Of a DNA stretch of 64,000 nucleotides, positions 20,712 to 31,963 are shown in pieces. This stretch comes from Phoebastria nigripes (lineage: Eukaryota; Chordata; Aves; Procellariiformes; Diomedeidae): contig JAYKAV010002766.1 in the NCBI GenBank assembly GCA_035582835.1, positions 3,782,685 to 3,846,684 on the forward strand, read 5' to 3'. Under the pieces are notes generated by a model. The model had not been told where the DNA came from. It ran no database searches and was given only the letters and a program-made list of their open reading frames with translations. The position numbers were made by a program, and so were the translations under genes. Within the stretch, counting starts at the first letter, position 1; the number at the start of each line of letters is the position of its first letter.

Positions 20712-22860
20712 ACACACACTTGGGTTTTCTTCCTCATCTTCAGTCGGACAACTGCCTAAAAGACTGCTAGTGAGAAACCTACCTGTTCCTTTGTCTTGCC
20801 TAAGTATATAATATTGAAGATGATACCCAAGTATAATATTGAAGCAGTTTCCCAATTTTTAACCCCCACACGTAAGAGTCCCAGGCCTGCAATGTTTTCC
20901 ATATTTGGGATGCTGGAGTTTATCCTCTAGGAGATAAGCTCAAAGTGAAATGAATCATGAAAACACAAAAGCAAACCCTTCATCAGCAAAGACAGACTTG
21001 GCTTCCCTGTTCTTCACTAAACCTGGGAACTGCAGTAGAAGTATGTTCATACAAATGGGGCACCAACTAATTTTGTTCTTTTGTAGAGGAAGTGGAACTG
21101 AACAAGACATTTCTCTGGCAACAATCATTCTCTGCCCAAACTTTCACTTCTAAGGAAATGCTGCTAAAATTGATGTTGTTCTAGCCTGCAATACATACCC
21201 CATTCTTTGATCCAGAGGGAATAACTCTGCAAGTTGGCAGCTACTGGCACTTCCCTGTTTATGTGGAAAACACAGATGCTTGGTGGCAAGCGTGAATAAC
21301 CTGAAAAGAAAATCTAGTAGTTATTCAGTATTTCCAATATATGCCCAAGCTAATTTTAAATTCCTTAAATTCAAAATCCCTTGTTGGCCGACTATTTAAC
21401 AATTTTAACTGAATACTGATAATCACACTAAGTTCTTTTCCTTTATTTTTTCTCAGAACTTTAGCAAAGGGCCTGGGATCTTAGCTTCACTGGACAATGG
21501 GCATGAAAGAGAAAGTAAGCAGTGGAATAAAAACTCATGTTTATTTATTTATTTAAGTAGCATGTCACTACTGTATACAGCACTTGAGCTGCTGACCTTA
21601 CTCCAAGATCAGAACTCCAGAGGTCAGAATTCCAAACATGACAGGATTGGTCATAAAGCTATCTTGGTCAGATGCTGACGTAGCATCACACAGACTGACT
21701 CTCCTGCTCTCCCCAGCACACAACCTGTTGCTCAGTAATCACCCAAATCACTGATATTTCTGAGCTGTGAGCCAGAACACACAGCACAAAGCATGAAGAT
21801 CCTAACAAAGCCTTCTTCCCAGGAAGTGACTAGTCATGGGAAGAACATAATTTAATCTGATTTCAACCAGTAGCAGAGGTAGCTGCAGGTTCTTTAAAAT
21901 NACCTGTTGTGCAGCTCCACTGAAGGCTGTCTTGTGTGCCTATATTGTCTAACAGAGCTATAAACCTTCACATCCAAACACGTTAATGTTTGAATCTAGA
22001 GCTTTCTTAACACCCAAACCACCCCGCATGGAATTGACAGAAAAAAAATCTGAGAAAAACTGGTATCAGTTGCATTATAACAAGAAACTGACAGCCACTT
22101 TGTCACACAACTTAAGCAAACCATAGCCATCAATGACTTAAGGCAGTTGTTGGGGTGGAACTAAGTTTTATTTTAATAGATGTCACTATATTTTTCTCCT
22201 GAGAAAGAATGCCGAATTACCTGTCTGTTTCAGTCACAACATGCTATGCCAAGATTATTTCTTTTCTTTCTCTTTGGATTCAAAATTCAGGGGCATTTAA
22301 GAAAGAGGGAGGACTACTTCAGCACCAAGGCCCTGGAACATAATACTGAAGACATTCATTCACCTGTTTCTTCTACCACAGGCTAGCTTGAAACTCTGAG
22401 GGTAATACAGAATTCCAGAATTTTCTAACGCAACTCTCCTTCTACAAGTAGAAATAACAATGTTTTCTCCTTAGCTCTTATATATGGTCCTTACCACAAC
22501 CTCCAATCTTTCAACTGTTTCAACTGTTGATGGATTTTGTCTCTAGAAGACCTCTCGAAGTCAGGAATATATTAGCTCCACTTTGCTAGTACAGCAGCCA
22601 TGGAATGTAAGTGTGACCTTGTGTCCCAGTTCAGTTCCCAGTCAACACTGTATCTTATATCTTGCCCCTGCCCCTCCTCACTTACCTTTTGAGTTTAAGC
22701 ATATTGAAAAGAAAGCACAGACAGTGAAGCCGGATCACAATTTCCAGATTTCCTTGTTTGACTAGTGCAAAACTCTGCTAAGGAACAGCAAAACAGACAG
22801 GCACCCTTTCAATGGAAGGAAGCTTCAAAGCCATCAGACTGGTGACAGAAAAGGTTTTTT

Positions 22861-22875
22861 AAAAAAAAAAAAAAA
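22861..22875. repeat. Poly(A) tract, A15
   Basis: The run follows TTTTTT at 22855-22860, giving a T6A15 junction. It is a simple homopolymer with no LINE body upstream. Confidence 0.9.
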
Positions 22876-23449
22876 GTTTCAAGAGTGTCTGACATTTCAG
22901 CATTTATTATCTTTCAGCAGAACTGCTCTTCCCAGGACAGAACTAAGGAGGACATCTGAAATCAGGATGTGAGTAGCAAGGAGTGCACCTAACACCAGAA
23001 CTATATTGGGCTGTCATCCAAACTATGGTTCTTCAATAGAAAAGCCAAAAAAGATTAAGAACCCCAAATCTTGGAATTGTAATCCTTTCCCATGTGATTG
23101 TACCAAGTTCTCTGCACAGCTCTCACTTTCCGGGGAAGCATATGCTGCTTTATATTAGAATCAAATTTGGAGCCTGATTGAGGGACAAGGACCTACTAAT
23201 GAGCCCTAGATAACAAAACCGGAGTGCCAAAGCATATATAAAGCCACTCCAATATAAGCTTTTGCAAACCCAGTAACAGTAAGAACATTTTTAAAGCTTT
23301 TCCCTCTAATTTTTTTCCCCACAATATCTTATTTTCTTACTGTATTATCACCATAAATAATAATTATAATGGTAGAACAAAAAGTTGTCCATTGTTAAAA
23401 AGAGAAAGAAGCTTCACTGTTTTTTTCCTCTGACTTCCTAAGAGATGTG

Positions 23450-23800
23450 ACAGCAACTGGTAGCCTTGTGTTTTGTATTTCAGCCCAGACACGATGGCCA
23501 GATTTCCTTCCCAGGAAGAAATTTCACAAAGCAAAAATTCTGCCTTGTGCATCATATCAATGGCTTTTGTAAAGCCATTTGTTGTGACATATGACTGCAT
23601 GCATGACATGCCGAGCCCTGCCCCATGCTATTACTTACTGCTGCAGCACAGTGCCAAAAGCAGCAGCATGAGAAAATGCAGGGCAGAATTTATGCCTGGA
23701 GAAACAAGCAGTCCCCGGAACACCCAGAGTAATCAATCTCATGCTGAACTGGAGAGAAGGGTTCTGTCACAGCATACTGCTCACTGGAAATAGAGAAGAC
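23450..23800. other. Complex non-coding block with overlapping open frames
   Basis: A 106-codon plus-strand frame (23473-23793) overlaps an 81-codon minus-strand frame (23609-23364). Neither has a recognisable domain, signal peptide or flanking splice sites that would decide in its favour. The block is repeat-free, less AT-rich than its surroundings, and contains a perfect 9-bp stem at 23559-23579. I treat it as non-coding. Confidence 0.4.
23559..23579. repeat. Perfect 9-bp inverted repeat, 3-base loop
   Basis: AATGGCTTT, TGT, AAAGCCATT. The arms are exact reverse complements. On RNA this would form a short tight hairpin; no flanking pairing extends it, so it is not a microRNA precursor by itself. 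Confidence 0.9.
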
Positions 23801-24502
23801 AGCAAGTAATCTATGAAGGAAAAGCATAAATGGACTTGAAAACGCTCAGGAAAAACCCTTTCCATGTAAGACAGCAATGCCTTTGGTAACCAAATGCATG
23901 GGAAGATTTCCATTTCCAGTAATTTTCAGGAAATTTATAATTTTATTAAAATGAGATCACATTGAAAGTGGCACAAATCAAACTTTCATCACCATGAGCA
24001 TAGAGAATCCACCAGCCCTGTGTTACTAGTGTTACTAATGTTATTACACAATAAAAATGAAAATAGGTTTGTTGAAAGGCAATTCAAAAAGTCCTCTAGA
24101 AACATTGCAAAACCAAAAATCCAGTTTAATTTCAAAGCTAGTATTTTAACAAATACCATGTCTCAATTTTTTGAGTCCTATTTGTAGAAGAAATAGTAAG
24201 AATATTTAACTAGATGTTAAAATAACCTTGGAAATACACCCCCAAAGACTTTAAGATTCTCATGCCTAGTTTTCCTTATGTTAAACAGTATCACTCATGT
24301 CAGGCAGTACAATCCCACTCAGGGAAACTAATTTATGGGAGGATAGATAATCTGGAAAGTGGAAATTAAGTATAAGGACTTCTCACTATGACAGGTGTCT
24401 CTCTACAGGTGGCAAAATATGGAAATCTCCAGGAAAACCACAGCTTGGACCTGAAAACATTTAAGCAGATAACTGGAATGGTGAGGAAGACAGATTGTAA
24501 TT

Positions 24503-24563
24503 AAAGAAAGAAAGAAGAAAGAAAGAAAGAAAGAAAGAAAAAAAAGAAAAAAAAAAAAAAAAA
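24503..24563. repeat. (GAAA)n microsatellite merging into poly(A)
   Basis: Repeats of GAAA with one shorter GAA unit run into nearly pure A with single G interruptions. The minus strand gives a poly-F open frame that is not a gene. Confidence 0.92.
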
Positions 24564-27054
24564 GAGATGCACTGAAAATATCTGTCCAGAACACTGATAA
24601 TCAGAATATTGAGTTGAATAGTATACGACCGTGTAGCCTGGGCAGTAACGAGCATCCATAACAGTACATAATTTTGTGGCACTAGCATCCTTTAGCATAT
24701 GGGCTAAACATCAGCAGATAAACAGATGGAGGATAGAAGGAAGGTCATGACAGTTTTCTTGTGGTTTCCCAAAGAGCTTGTATACATTAAATCCTCACAG
24801 ACTCCTAGACCATACAGCAATACAGTAAAACAACACCCGAACACTTAAGATTGGTAGATCTTTCAACAGTTTTTTCAGCAGGTCTTACATCAGAGATCTA
24901 CTAAACTTTGGCCTCAACCATCTTACGCTTAGCACTATATAACTTCCCAGATTTCACTTCTGTTCAAATGCGTTAGCAGTACACCTGGAGCGTAAAACAT
25001 TGCCTGTAGAGCTGGCCACACGCACTGAGAGAAGAATGGCCACTTTCTACAGAATAATAGTGTACTTCTTTGAAAAATGTTTTTGTTTAAGACAGACATC
25101 TAGTTAGGACCTTAGTACTTCCTATGATTTAACGCTATACTTTAGGCCGCTGGTTACTGCCTCCAAGAGACAAGAACCGATTTCTCAATCACCAACACGG
25201 TATCCTTTCTTCTCTTTAAGCAATGATGGATCACAATAAAAGTCTCATCTCAAAAGCTCTACAGATAGAATGAACCTGAGAGTTTAAACATTCCAAAGAC
25301 ACTTCAAGAATAAAACTACAGCAGATACAAACACTAAATAATTTCTAATATTAATTTACTGATTATTGCTGAGGTACTGGCCTTTATGTTATGCTTGAGC
25401 TACTCAAGATAACACAGGAAGTCGTCCATGGCCTACAGCAGTACATATTGCTCTTCATGAGGCAATGTTTGCTGTTCATATTTCCTGATAGATAGATAGC
25501 ACTTACACCATTTAATTAAACGTTCTGAAGACCTACTGCCTGCAGTTAAGAGGTGAATTCCAAGAACTCATGACAAGCTTACAGGAATACACGAGCCTTC
25601 CTAACATTAAACTGGCCTTTTAAACCAGTGTTTTTGTTCTTGTATCACTGTATCGTGTATCACATCGTACTTTTGAGACTAAAAGCACAAAAACTCAAGC
25701 CTCTCCTCTGATGTGGAACTTCCACTTAAACAACAAAGACTTCAGCTAGCTGCTGAAAAAAGAAAGAAAAGAATAAGAATTGGCTATATTCCAGCTCTTG
25801 AGAAGGAACACATACTCTGGTCTTTTTAGCATTTCTCTAGCCTCCTGCACGTTCTGTCAGTTGAAACAATATCTAAGAATATTTTAAAAATTGCATTGTG
25901 ATTACTAGTACTGGGCTTAGCTGGCAAGGGCCTGTCTATTGACTGGAGACAGTATTTATCCACAGATCAGGTATGACAATACCAACAACTGTTCAAGCTT
26001 CACTTACTCTATTCTAGTAAGTGTGCCTAAAGCCAAAGTAACTGTATGTGACAGCGGTAAGTAAAACAAAGAATGACCTTCCATGTTTATATTTCCAGGG
26101 TCTCAAGAACGCTTTAATAGCTTAACCTAGTATACACATATCAGCTGGTAACCACGCCAAGTAAACTTCTAAAAAGTAATGCCAGAATTTGTACCAACTT
26201 TGTTTGCATCATTTCACATTTTAAATATATTCAAGAGCCATGACAAACAAAAGTATCTACATCATTGTTTACGATGCGTCTACAGGTGGCTGTATGTCTG
26301 CATGTTAAGTTACCTGTGGAAGACAAGATGAGATGAAGCTGTTGAGAGTTGTTAACAAACAACCTCACTAAAACAATAACCAGGTTTATAACTATACAGA
26401 GGGAAATGCATGTTCCTAACTTTGCTGACACAGCTGCACTGGCAAGACTGAGAAAAGAGAGACCAAAGGGGACATTAAAATGTAAGAGGACAACCAACTT
26501 GGAAGAGTATAGCAGAAAAGTAAGTGGTCAAAAAGGTAGTCAGATCAGCAAAGGCTGACAAACTGGAAAGGAAAGATAAATAGGTGCACTCTGATGCAGA
26601 CTTCTTCCAGACAGAGATGGCACCTAGAAAATTAATACAGGAAGATTTTCTTTAAAGACCATTACTGTATCACTTTAATTGACCTTAGAGTGAAATATCC
26701 TCAGACTGGGAAATGGTTTACCTATGTCAAAGCAAGACATATCCCTTAAGGTAGTGCAACCAGAAAATAGGATTGGTCCTCAAAGAGCCATCCTAAAACT
26801 AACTGATCACCCAGGGACCACTGAAGAAGGCTAGGCTTCTTAAGTGATCTCAATGCGTAACACAAACTCATGTACACAAGAATGCCATTCATTCTAAAAC
26901 CTGAAGAGAGAAAGTACTAAGTTACGAGCTGATTCTCTAAAAATATTGACGCTGGTTATTTAACCTTAATCAAAACTTACCCTGTGTAACAATAATAATA
27001 AAAAAAAATCTATTAAAAAAAACAAACCCTACAGTATATCATTCTCTACGAGGA

Positions 27055-27084
27055 GAAAAAAAGAAAAGGAAAAAAAAAAAAAAA
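27055..27084. repeat. A-rich simple repeat
   Basis: GAGAAAAAAAGAAAAGGA followed by an A15 run, within a wider A-rich stretch starting near 26992. Confidence 0.85.
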
Positions 27085-27282
27085 CCACCATCTATAAACA
27101 AATGTTCCTGAGAACCTTTGCCAAATACCAGTTCTCACAGAGGCTTAAGAAGTTGTTTTTCCTGTGGAAAGTTCACAGAACTGGTATAATTTGTTATGTT
27201 CCTTAGTCTCCTGTCTAAACAGGAGTTACAATTTAAAGCTAATATGAATAACTGAATCACAGGAAAAATACCCTCCAACCAT

Positions 27283-27875
27283 TGTCATGGTTTAACCCCA
27301 GCTGGTAACTAAGCACCACCCAGCCGCTCGCTCACTCTCCCCCAGTGGGATGGAGGAGAGAATCGGAAGAGTAAAAGTGAGAAAACTCGTGGGCTGAGAT
27401 AAAGACAGTTTAATAGGTAAAGCAAAAGCCACGCACGCAAGCAAAGCAAAACAAGGAATTCATTCACCACTTCCCATCGGCAGGCAGATGTTCAGCCATC
27501 TCCAGGAAAGCAGAGCTCCGTCACGNGTAACNGTNACNTGGNAAGACAAACGCCATCACTCCGAATGACCCCCCCTTCCTTCTTCTTCCCCCAGCTTTAA
27601 TGCTGAGCATGATGTCATATGGTGCAGAATATCCCTTTGGTCAGTCGGGGTCAGCTGTCCCGGCTGTGTCCCCTCCCAACTCCTTGTGCACCCGCAGCCT
27701 CCTCGCTGGTGGGGTGGGGTGAGGAGCAGAAAAGGCCTTGACCCTGTGTAAGCACTGCTCAGCAGTAACAAAAACATCCCTGTGTGATCAACACTGTTTT
27801 CAGCACAAATCCAAAACATAGGCCCATACTAGCTACTATAAAGAAAATTAACTCTATCCCAGCCAAAACCAGCAC
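27283..27875 (-). mobile_element. Solo LTR of a second avian ERV family
   Basis: The plus strand begins TGTCATGGTTTAACCCCAGC and ends near ATCCCAGCCAAAACCAGCA, so it is an LTR in minus orientation. I recognise this GTTTAACCCC...GGGTCAGCTGTCC type as a very common bird LTR. On the minus strand, promoter sequence comes first. A degenerate TATA position (GCATTAAAG) lies near 27603-27595. An ATTAAA poly(A)-type signal lies at 27414-27409. The right border is uncertain by a few bases. I see no perfect target duplication, only similar flanks (CCTCCAACCAT on the left, CCTCAACAT on the right). No internal viral genes are attached. N bases at 27526-27542 show a poorly assembled middle. Confidence 0.88.
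27409..27414 (-). promoter_or_regulatory. ATTAAA poly(A)-type signal of LTR
   Basis: The minus strand reads ATTAAA. It lies about 130 bases from the LTR end at 27283, fitting the R/U5 region. Functional only by inference. Confidence 0.5.
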
Positions 27876-27992
27876 CTCAACATTCTCACCTTATCTTATA
27901 TTCTTTGTAGTTCTGTTTCTCCACTGCATATTAAGTGGGCCCCGTCACATGAAACTATTCTTTTTCTTGAGAGCTAACACAGTAAAGGGGGG

Positions 27993-28016
27993 AAAAAAAA
28001 AAGGGGGGGAAGAAAG

Positions 28017-28077
<61 letters not shown>

Positions 28078-28120
28078 AACAAACAAAAAAAAAGAAAGAA
28101 AGAAAGAAAGAAAGAAAGAA
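27993..28120. repeat. 128-bp A tract with A48 core and (GAAA)n end
   Basis: A10 and G7 runs lead into an uninterrupted 48-A run (28017-28064). After a G come A14, CAAACA9 and then about seven GAAA units to 28120. It starts about 118 bases after the second LTR. The lysine-rich frame across it (27784-28230) and the poly-F frame on the other strand are artefacts of the repeat. Confidence 0.95.
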
Positions 28121-29607
28121 TAGTTGTCACTGAACTGGAAGGTGCCAGCTGCAGAACTGAAGTCATCTTTGATAGGATAATTCCAGGCTTACATACTAAA
28201 TTCTCTTCAGATTCTGGAAAAAAAGGATAAGTGACTAACTTTCCACAGATTACTGTGCAGTTCCAGTACCATTTGCTGACAGTTTAGGCACCCATCGGTA
28301 ACTGTTTTGAGAAACCGGACATTAACAGAGCATTGAAATGCAGCAGATAGAGCAGCACGTAATGTCTTCCAGAACTTTTTCAGATTTCATGTCAGCAATG
28401 CATTTTGTTCCTCAGCCTTTAAATACAAGTTGCATTGTCCTTCTCAGGTATAGAATCCACCAACTTCTCAGAAAAGACCTGATACTCAAAAGAATGAAAG
28501 ACAGCACTGAAGGGCAGGGGAAAAAGGGAAAGCAGAAAATCTAGTGGAGAAAAACATACAAGAGCAGCATGACAAAAAAACATTGCAGGAAGAATATGTG
28601 CCACTACCTATTACAGGAGAGAGAGCTCAAACAAAACAATGAAAAGAAAGACTGTCTTTAACATCTGTATAAAAGCACTGTCCTTCCCTGAAGTAGTGTC
28701 TAATTCACATATAAGTAGAAAGATGATTTGACATCACAATATTAACAACAGCTATTTTAACAACCGATGAAAAAGAATCACAGCAACTTCATTATTCTCA
28801 ATTGCAATGGGACACAGATCTTGGCATGGGAATGTCATGGTGATTGCTAGGCAGTGTCTGGAATAATAAAATCCACAGGCACCTGACATGAGTTTTAAAA
28901 GAATGAGATCTTAAACAGTATCAACACACTACAGCAACCCAGAAACGCTTCTAGAATTGTAAAGAAATTGTCAAGTTGTTCATTAATCACATCATGAACA
29001 GGGAGCTGAAATTCCTTGGAAACAGAAATGACAACTATGTGGAAAAGACAAAGTTACTGTTGCTTATTGAACTAACCACTGAAGGACAATGAAGAAAGGA
29101 AATATCTGTAAGAGAATGAAAAAAATTGCAAAAGGAAGGGAAACACCCACTACTACCAGTTGACCTAAAAATCTAGAGTCCAGAATTAGGCAAAATTCTG
29201 GCAAAAAGTTCAACTTTTTTAGTAAGATGTGATAAAAAGGCAACATGAAAAAGGACCAACCCATACTCTAAATCATCAAATACCAGAGGAATATCAACAT
29301 GCAAGTAATATTTATGAAAAGGTGAGGAGAAACATAATAAGCATCTCAAGGAAAGAAACAAGCATAGCCAGAGAATTGAGAAAGAAGTCTTGAAATGACT
29401 TATAATTTGCAAAACTTCCAGCATAATATCAATTTGAAGATGACAACTAAGCAGATACAATATATACTCACAGCTTATCTAATCTGCCCAGTAGATTCTG
29501 GGCTGCAAGGTGCAATTTCTAAAAATTATTTTTCCCCTGTCAAATATTCCAATCATGTCTAATGTGAAAGTATTCTACATTTAAACAGATAAATTAAAAG
29601 GAGAGGG

Positions 29608-29620
29608 TTTTTTTTTTTTT
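29608..29620. repeat. Poly(T) tract, T13
   Basis: Simple homopolymer after GAGAGGG. Confidence 0.9.
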
Positions 29621-31215
29621 ACTTGCAAGAAGTTTGCATAATGATCCAATCTTATCACTGGCACCAAACGTATCCTACCCAGACACCTGAAAAGAAATAC
29701 ATGAAACTCACTGCAATTGTGATGGTCACTACATCCCCAAGTGTGAACGGCTACTGCAGACTTCAGGAAGTGTCTGTCACAACTCATCTGTTTTGATGTC
29801 CATTATGAAACCCTCCTGGGGTTAAATAATACACAGATACAAGACAGTTTCACCTCCACTGGAAGGGTTTTAAAAATGAAATTAGACATGGTTTTGAGGC
29901 AAAATCGTTTGCAGTTAACTCCCCAGTTCTGCACATATTCCTATAGAATCTGTGGCCAAAGGAACCTCCTCTAAACCATTTCCCATCATCTCCTCTGATC
30001 TGTCAACTTCAATTGGGCTTTTCTTGTAGCACTACTTGTCCTGTACTGAGAGGATGACAAACAAACAACTCAACTTATCCTTCTAGATTTATAACTGCAA
30101 TCTAAAAATCTGTATTTATTCTACTTGCTTAAAAGTCTGAACTGTTTCAACATACACTATTCACTACTGCATATTCTAGACTACTGTACTTCACCTATTT
30201 CCATCGTTTGTCTCTTCTCTCCTAGTATCTGTGGTACAGAAACATTAGGAGAGTCATTTTTTTCACTCTGAGTCTACCCCCTCTAATAAAATACTCGAGC
30301 TAGGCAGAACTATTCCAAATGCAGAAACATCTATTAGCATACTTACTGATCAATCAGACAAAAATGGTAAGTTTTAATACATAGAATCGTTGGGGCTATC
30401 ATTTATTTTTAACTGTTTGTTTTATTTTTAAATTACCTTGCAGTTGGAAGAAGTGAAATAAATTGAATTCTTCAGAATGGAATTGTCCAACAATCATCTT
30501 TCCTCTGGGGGCATTTTTAGGAAGAAAAATGTATTCCAGATCAGATTAACTGAAAAGCTGGAAAAGCATCTTGCTAGTTTGACATATAAAGCAGTCAGAA
30601 AAAAAAACCAAAAAGTCCATGAGACCATACAACCAGTATGCAAAGGCCTTGCTAGAAAGAACTTTAAAAACAGAGCTAAATGCAAATACAGTACCTCAGA
30701 AAGAGAAATACTCAAAAGGCAACTTGAACTCTCTGAGCAAATCATCCTTATTTGTCTGCAGTTTATGAGGACTTGCCAACAACCTGGAGCAAATGGCATA
30801 CTAAGCCTCATCTAGGAGAAAGGGCCAAAACATACCAATTATAGATTTCCAGCCAGATGCTTTCATTCCCTAGTTTAGATAACATGATTTCTTCCACCCT
30901 CACCATTTATCTGCCATTCCCCAAAGAGAAATGACTCTTGACTGGGAGGAACAGCACCACTACAGACTATAAAATTTGTGCCAGATGCTTTAACTGAGGA
31001 AATATTCTCAGGTTTTCATTGATTTATAATGGGAATTGGAGTCTTAATATTGGATTCTTATAACATCACTATTTTCTAATTTATTTTTGTATAACAACTG
31101 TGGCAAAGATCATTCTGTCCCTCTCTAAGTGGAGAGGAAAATCAAAACCTTGTTTTCTCAAAGGTAATCCATTGTGCTCTTATCCAGATCGTTATCAATT
31201 CTATCTTAGGCTTGC

Positions 31216-31285
31216 ATCACTCACTTTGCCCTTTTTCTCCCCCCCCCCTCCCCCCCCGCCCCTTTTTTTCCTTTTTCCTTTTTTG
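31216..31285. repeat. Polypyrimidine tract with C10-T-C8-G-C4
   Basis: The long pyrimidine strand contains C10 (31239-31248), C8 (31250-31257) and C4 (31259-31262), then T/C runs to 31285. The minus strand is correspondingly G-rich and could form triplex or quadruplex structures. Confidence 0.9.
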
Positions 31286-31935
31286 TTTAAAAAGAGAAAG
31301 GGGCTTCATACTCAGAACAACTTGTCCACAACCTGCTCTGGCTTCTATGAAGTTCCCAGACAAGCTCTATGGTAAACGCTCTGACTTGACAGGTTCTAAA
31401 GACTCTGTGTTACCACGGATTGTTTTCTGTACATTCTAGGGAAGTTTTTAAATGATCAGCCAATGCCTCAGAGGGGGAAGTACTCTAGATTTCGCATCTC
31501 TCTGTAATCCATCCACTCAAGAGTAGTTGTTGACAAATATACTAAAAATAAGCTCTGAGAGTAGAGATGACTAATTTTCTGTTAAATGCATCCTCTTATA
31601 AACCAAACATATACAAATGAGCAACTGAGCATCACAACTGATGGTACAAAGGAATAGGCAATTGCTGTCAAATCGTATCTACATTTAGCACTCAGTAGCC
31701 AAAAATAGTAACTTTTCAATTCTCTGTTATTTTGTCTAGCAAATACTGGTGCAGGCAACGGAAGAAATGATGAGGATTTCCTTCATAATGGCCACTATTA
31801 TGGCTACTTCTTTCAGATAATTTCTTATTCATGGAATGGTAGTAAATGAGTAGACACAAAATGACATAAGCGTAAGATAAACAGCCAGTGTTTGAACGTA
31901 ACAACTACAGAGAAATAGGCTTCCTGTGCACTTCT

Positions 31936-31963
31936 CCCCCCACTACCCCCTCCACCCCCACCC
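31936..31963 (-). other. Canonical G-quadruplex motif on the minus strand
   Basis: The plus strand has C6, ACTA, C5, TCCA, C5, A, C3. The minus strand therefore has four G runs of at least three with loops of 1, 4 and 4 bases, which satisfies the G3+N1-7 rule. No gene start is known nearby. Confidence 0.85.

Larger units (their letters stand above)
19606..23449. other. Unassigned non-coding sequence
   Basis: No gene or named repeat is seen. It contains the inverted repeat at 20686-20711 and an A15 run at 22861-22875. Open frames are at most 80 codons and without motifs. Confidence 0.55.
23801..27282. other. Unassigned non-coding sequence
   Basis: No gene is seen. The stretch contains a GAAA/A tract at 24503-24563 and a purine-rich A tract near 27055-27084. 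Overlapping frames at 26231-26558 on both strands have no motif. Confidence 0.55.

Noticed and set aside
24403..24698. Poly-Phe minus-strand frames
   Set aside because: They are artefacts of the GAAA/A tract.
27784..28230. 148-codon lysine-rich frame
   Set aside because: Most of its length is the A/GAAA tract.
30376..30396. ATACATAGAATCGTTGGGG, like a reversed CR1 3' end
   Set aside because: The similarity stops after about 20 bases with no GGAAGGGACC block.
30477..30815. Overlapping 112- and 105-codon frames on opposite strands
   Set aside because: No motif in either. Overlap on both strands is expected from a shared stop-poor stretch.
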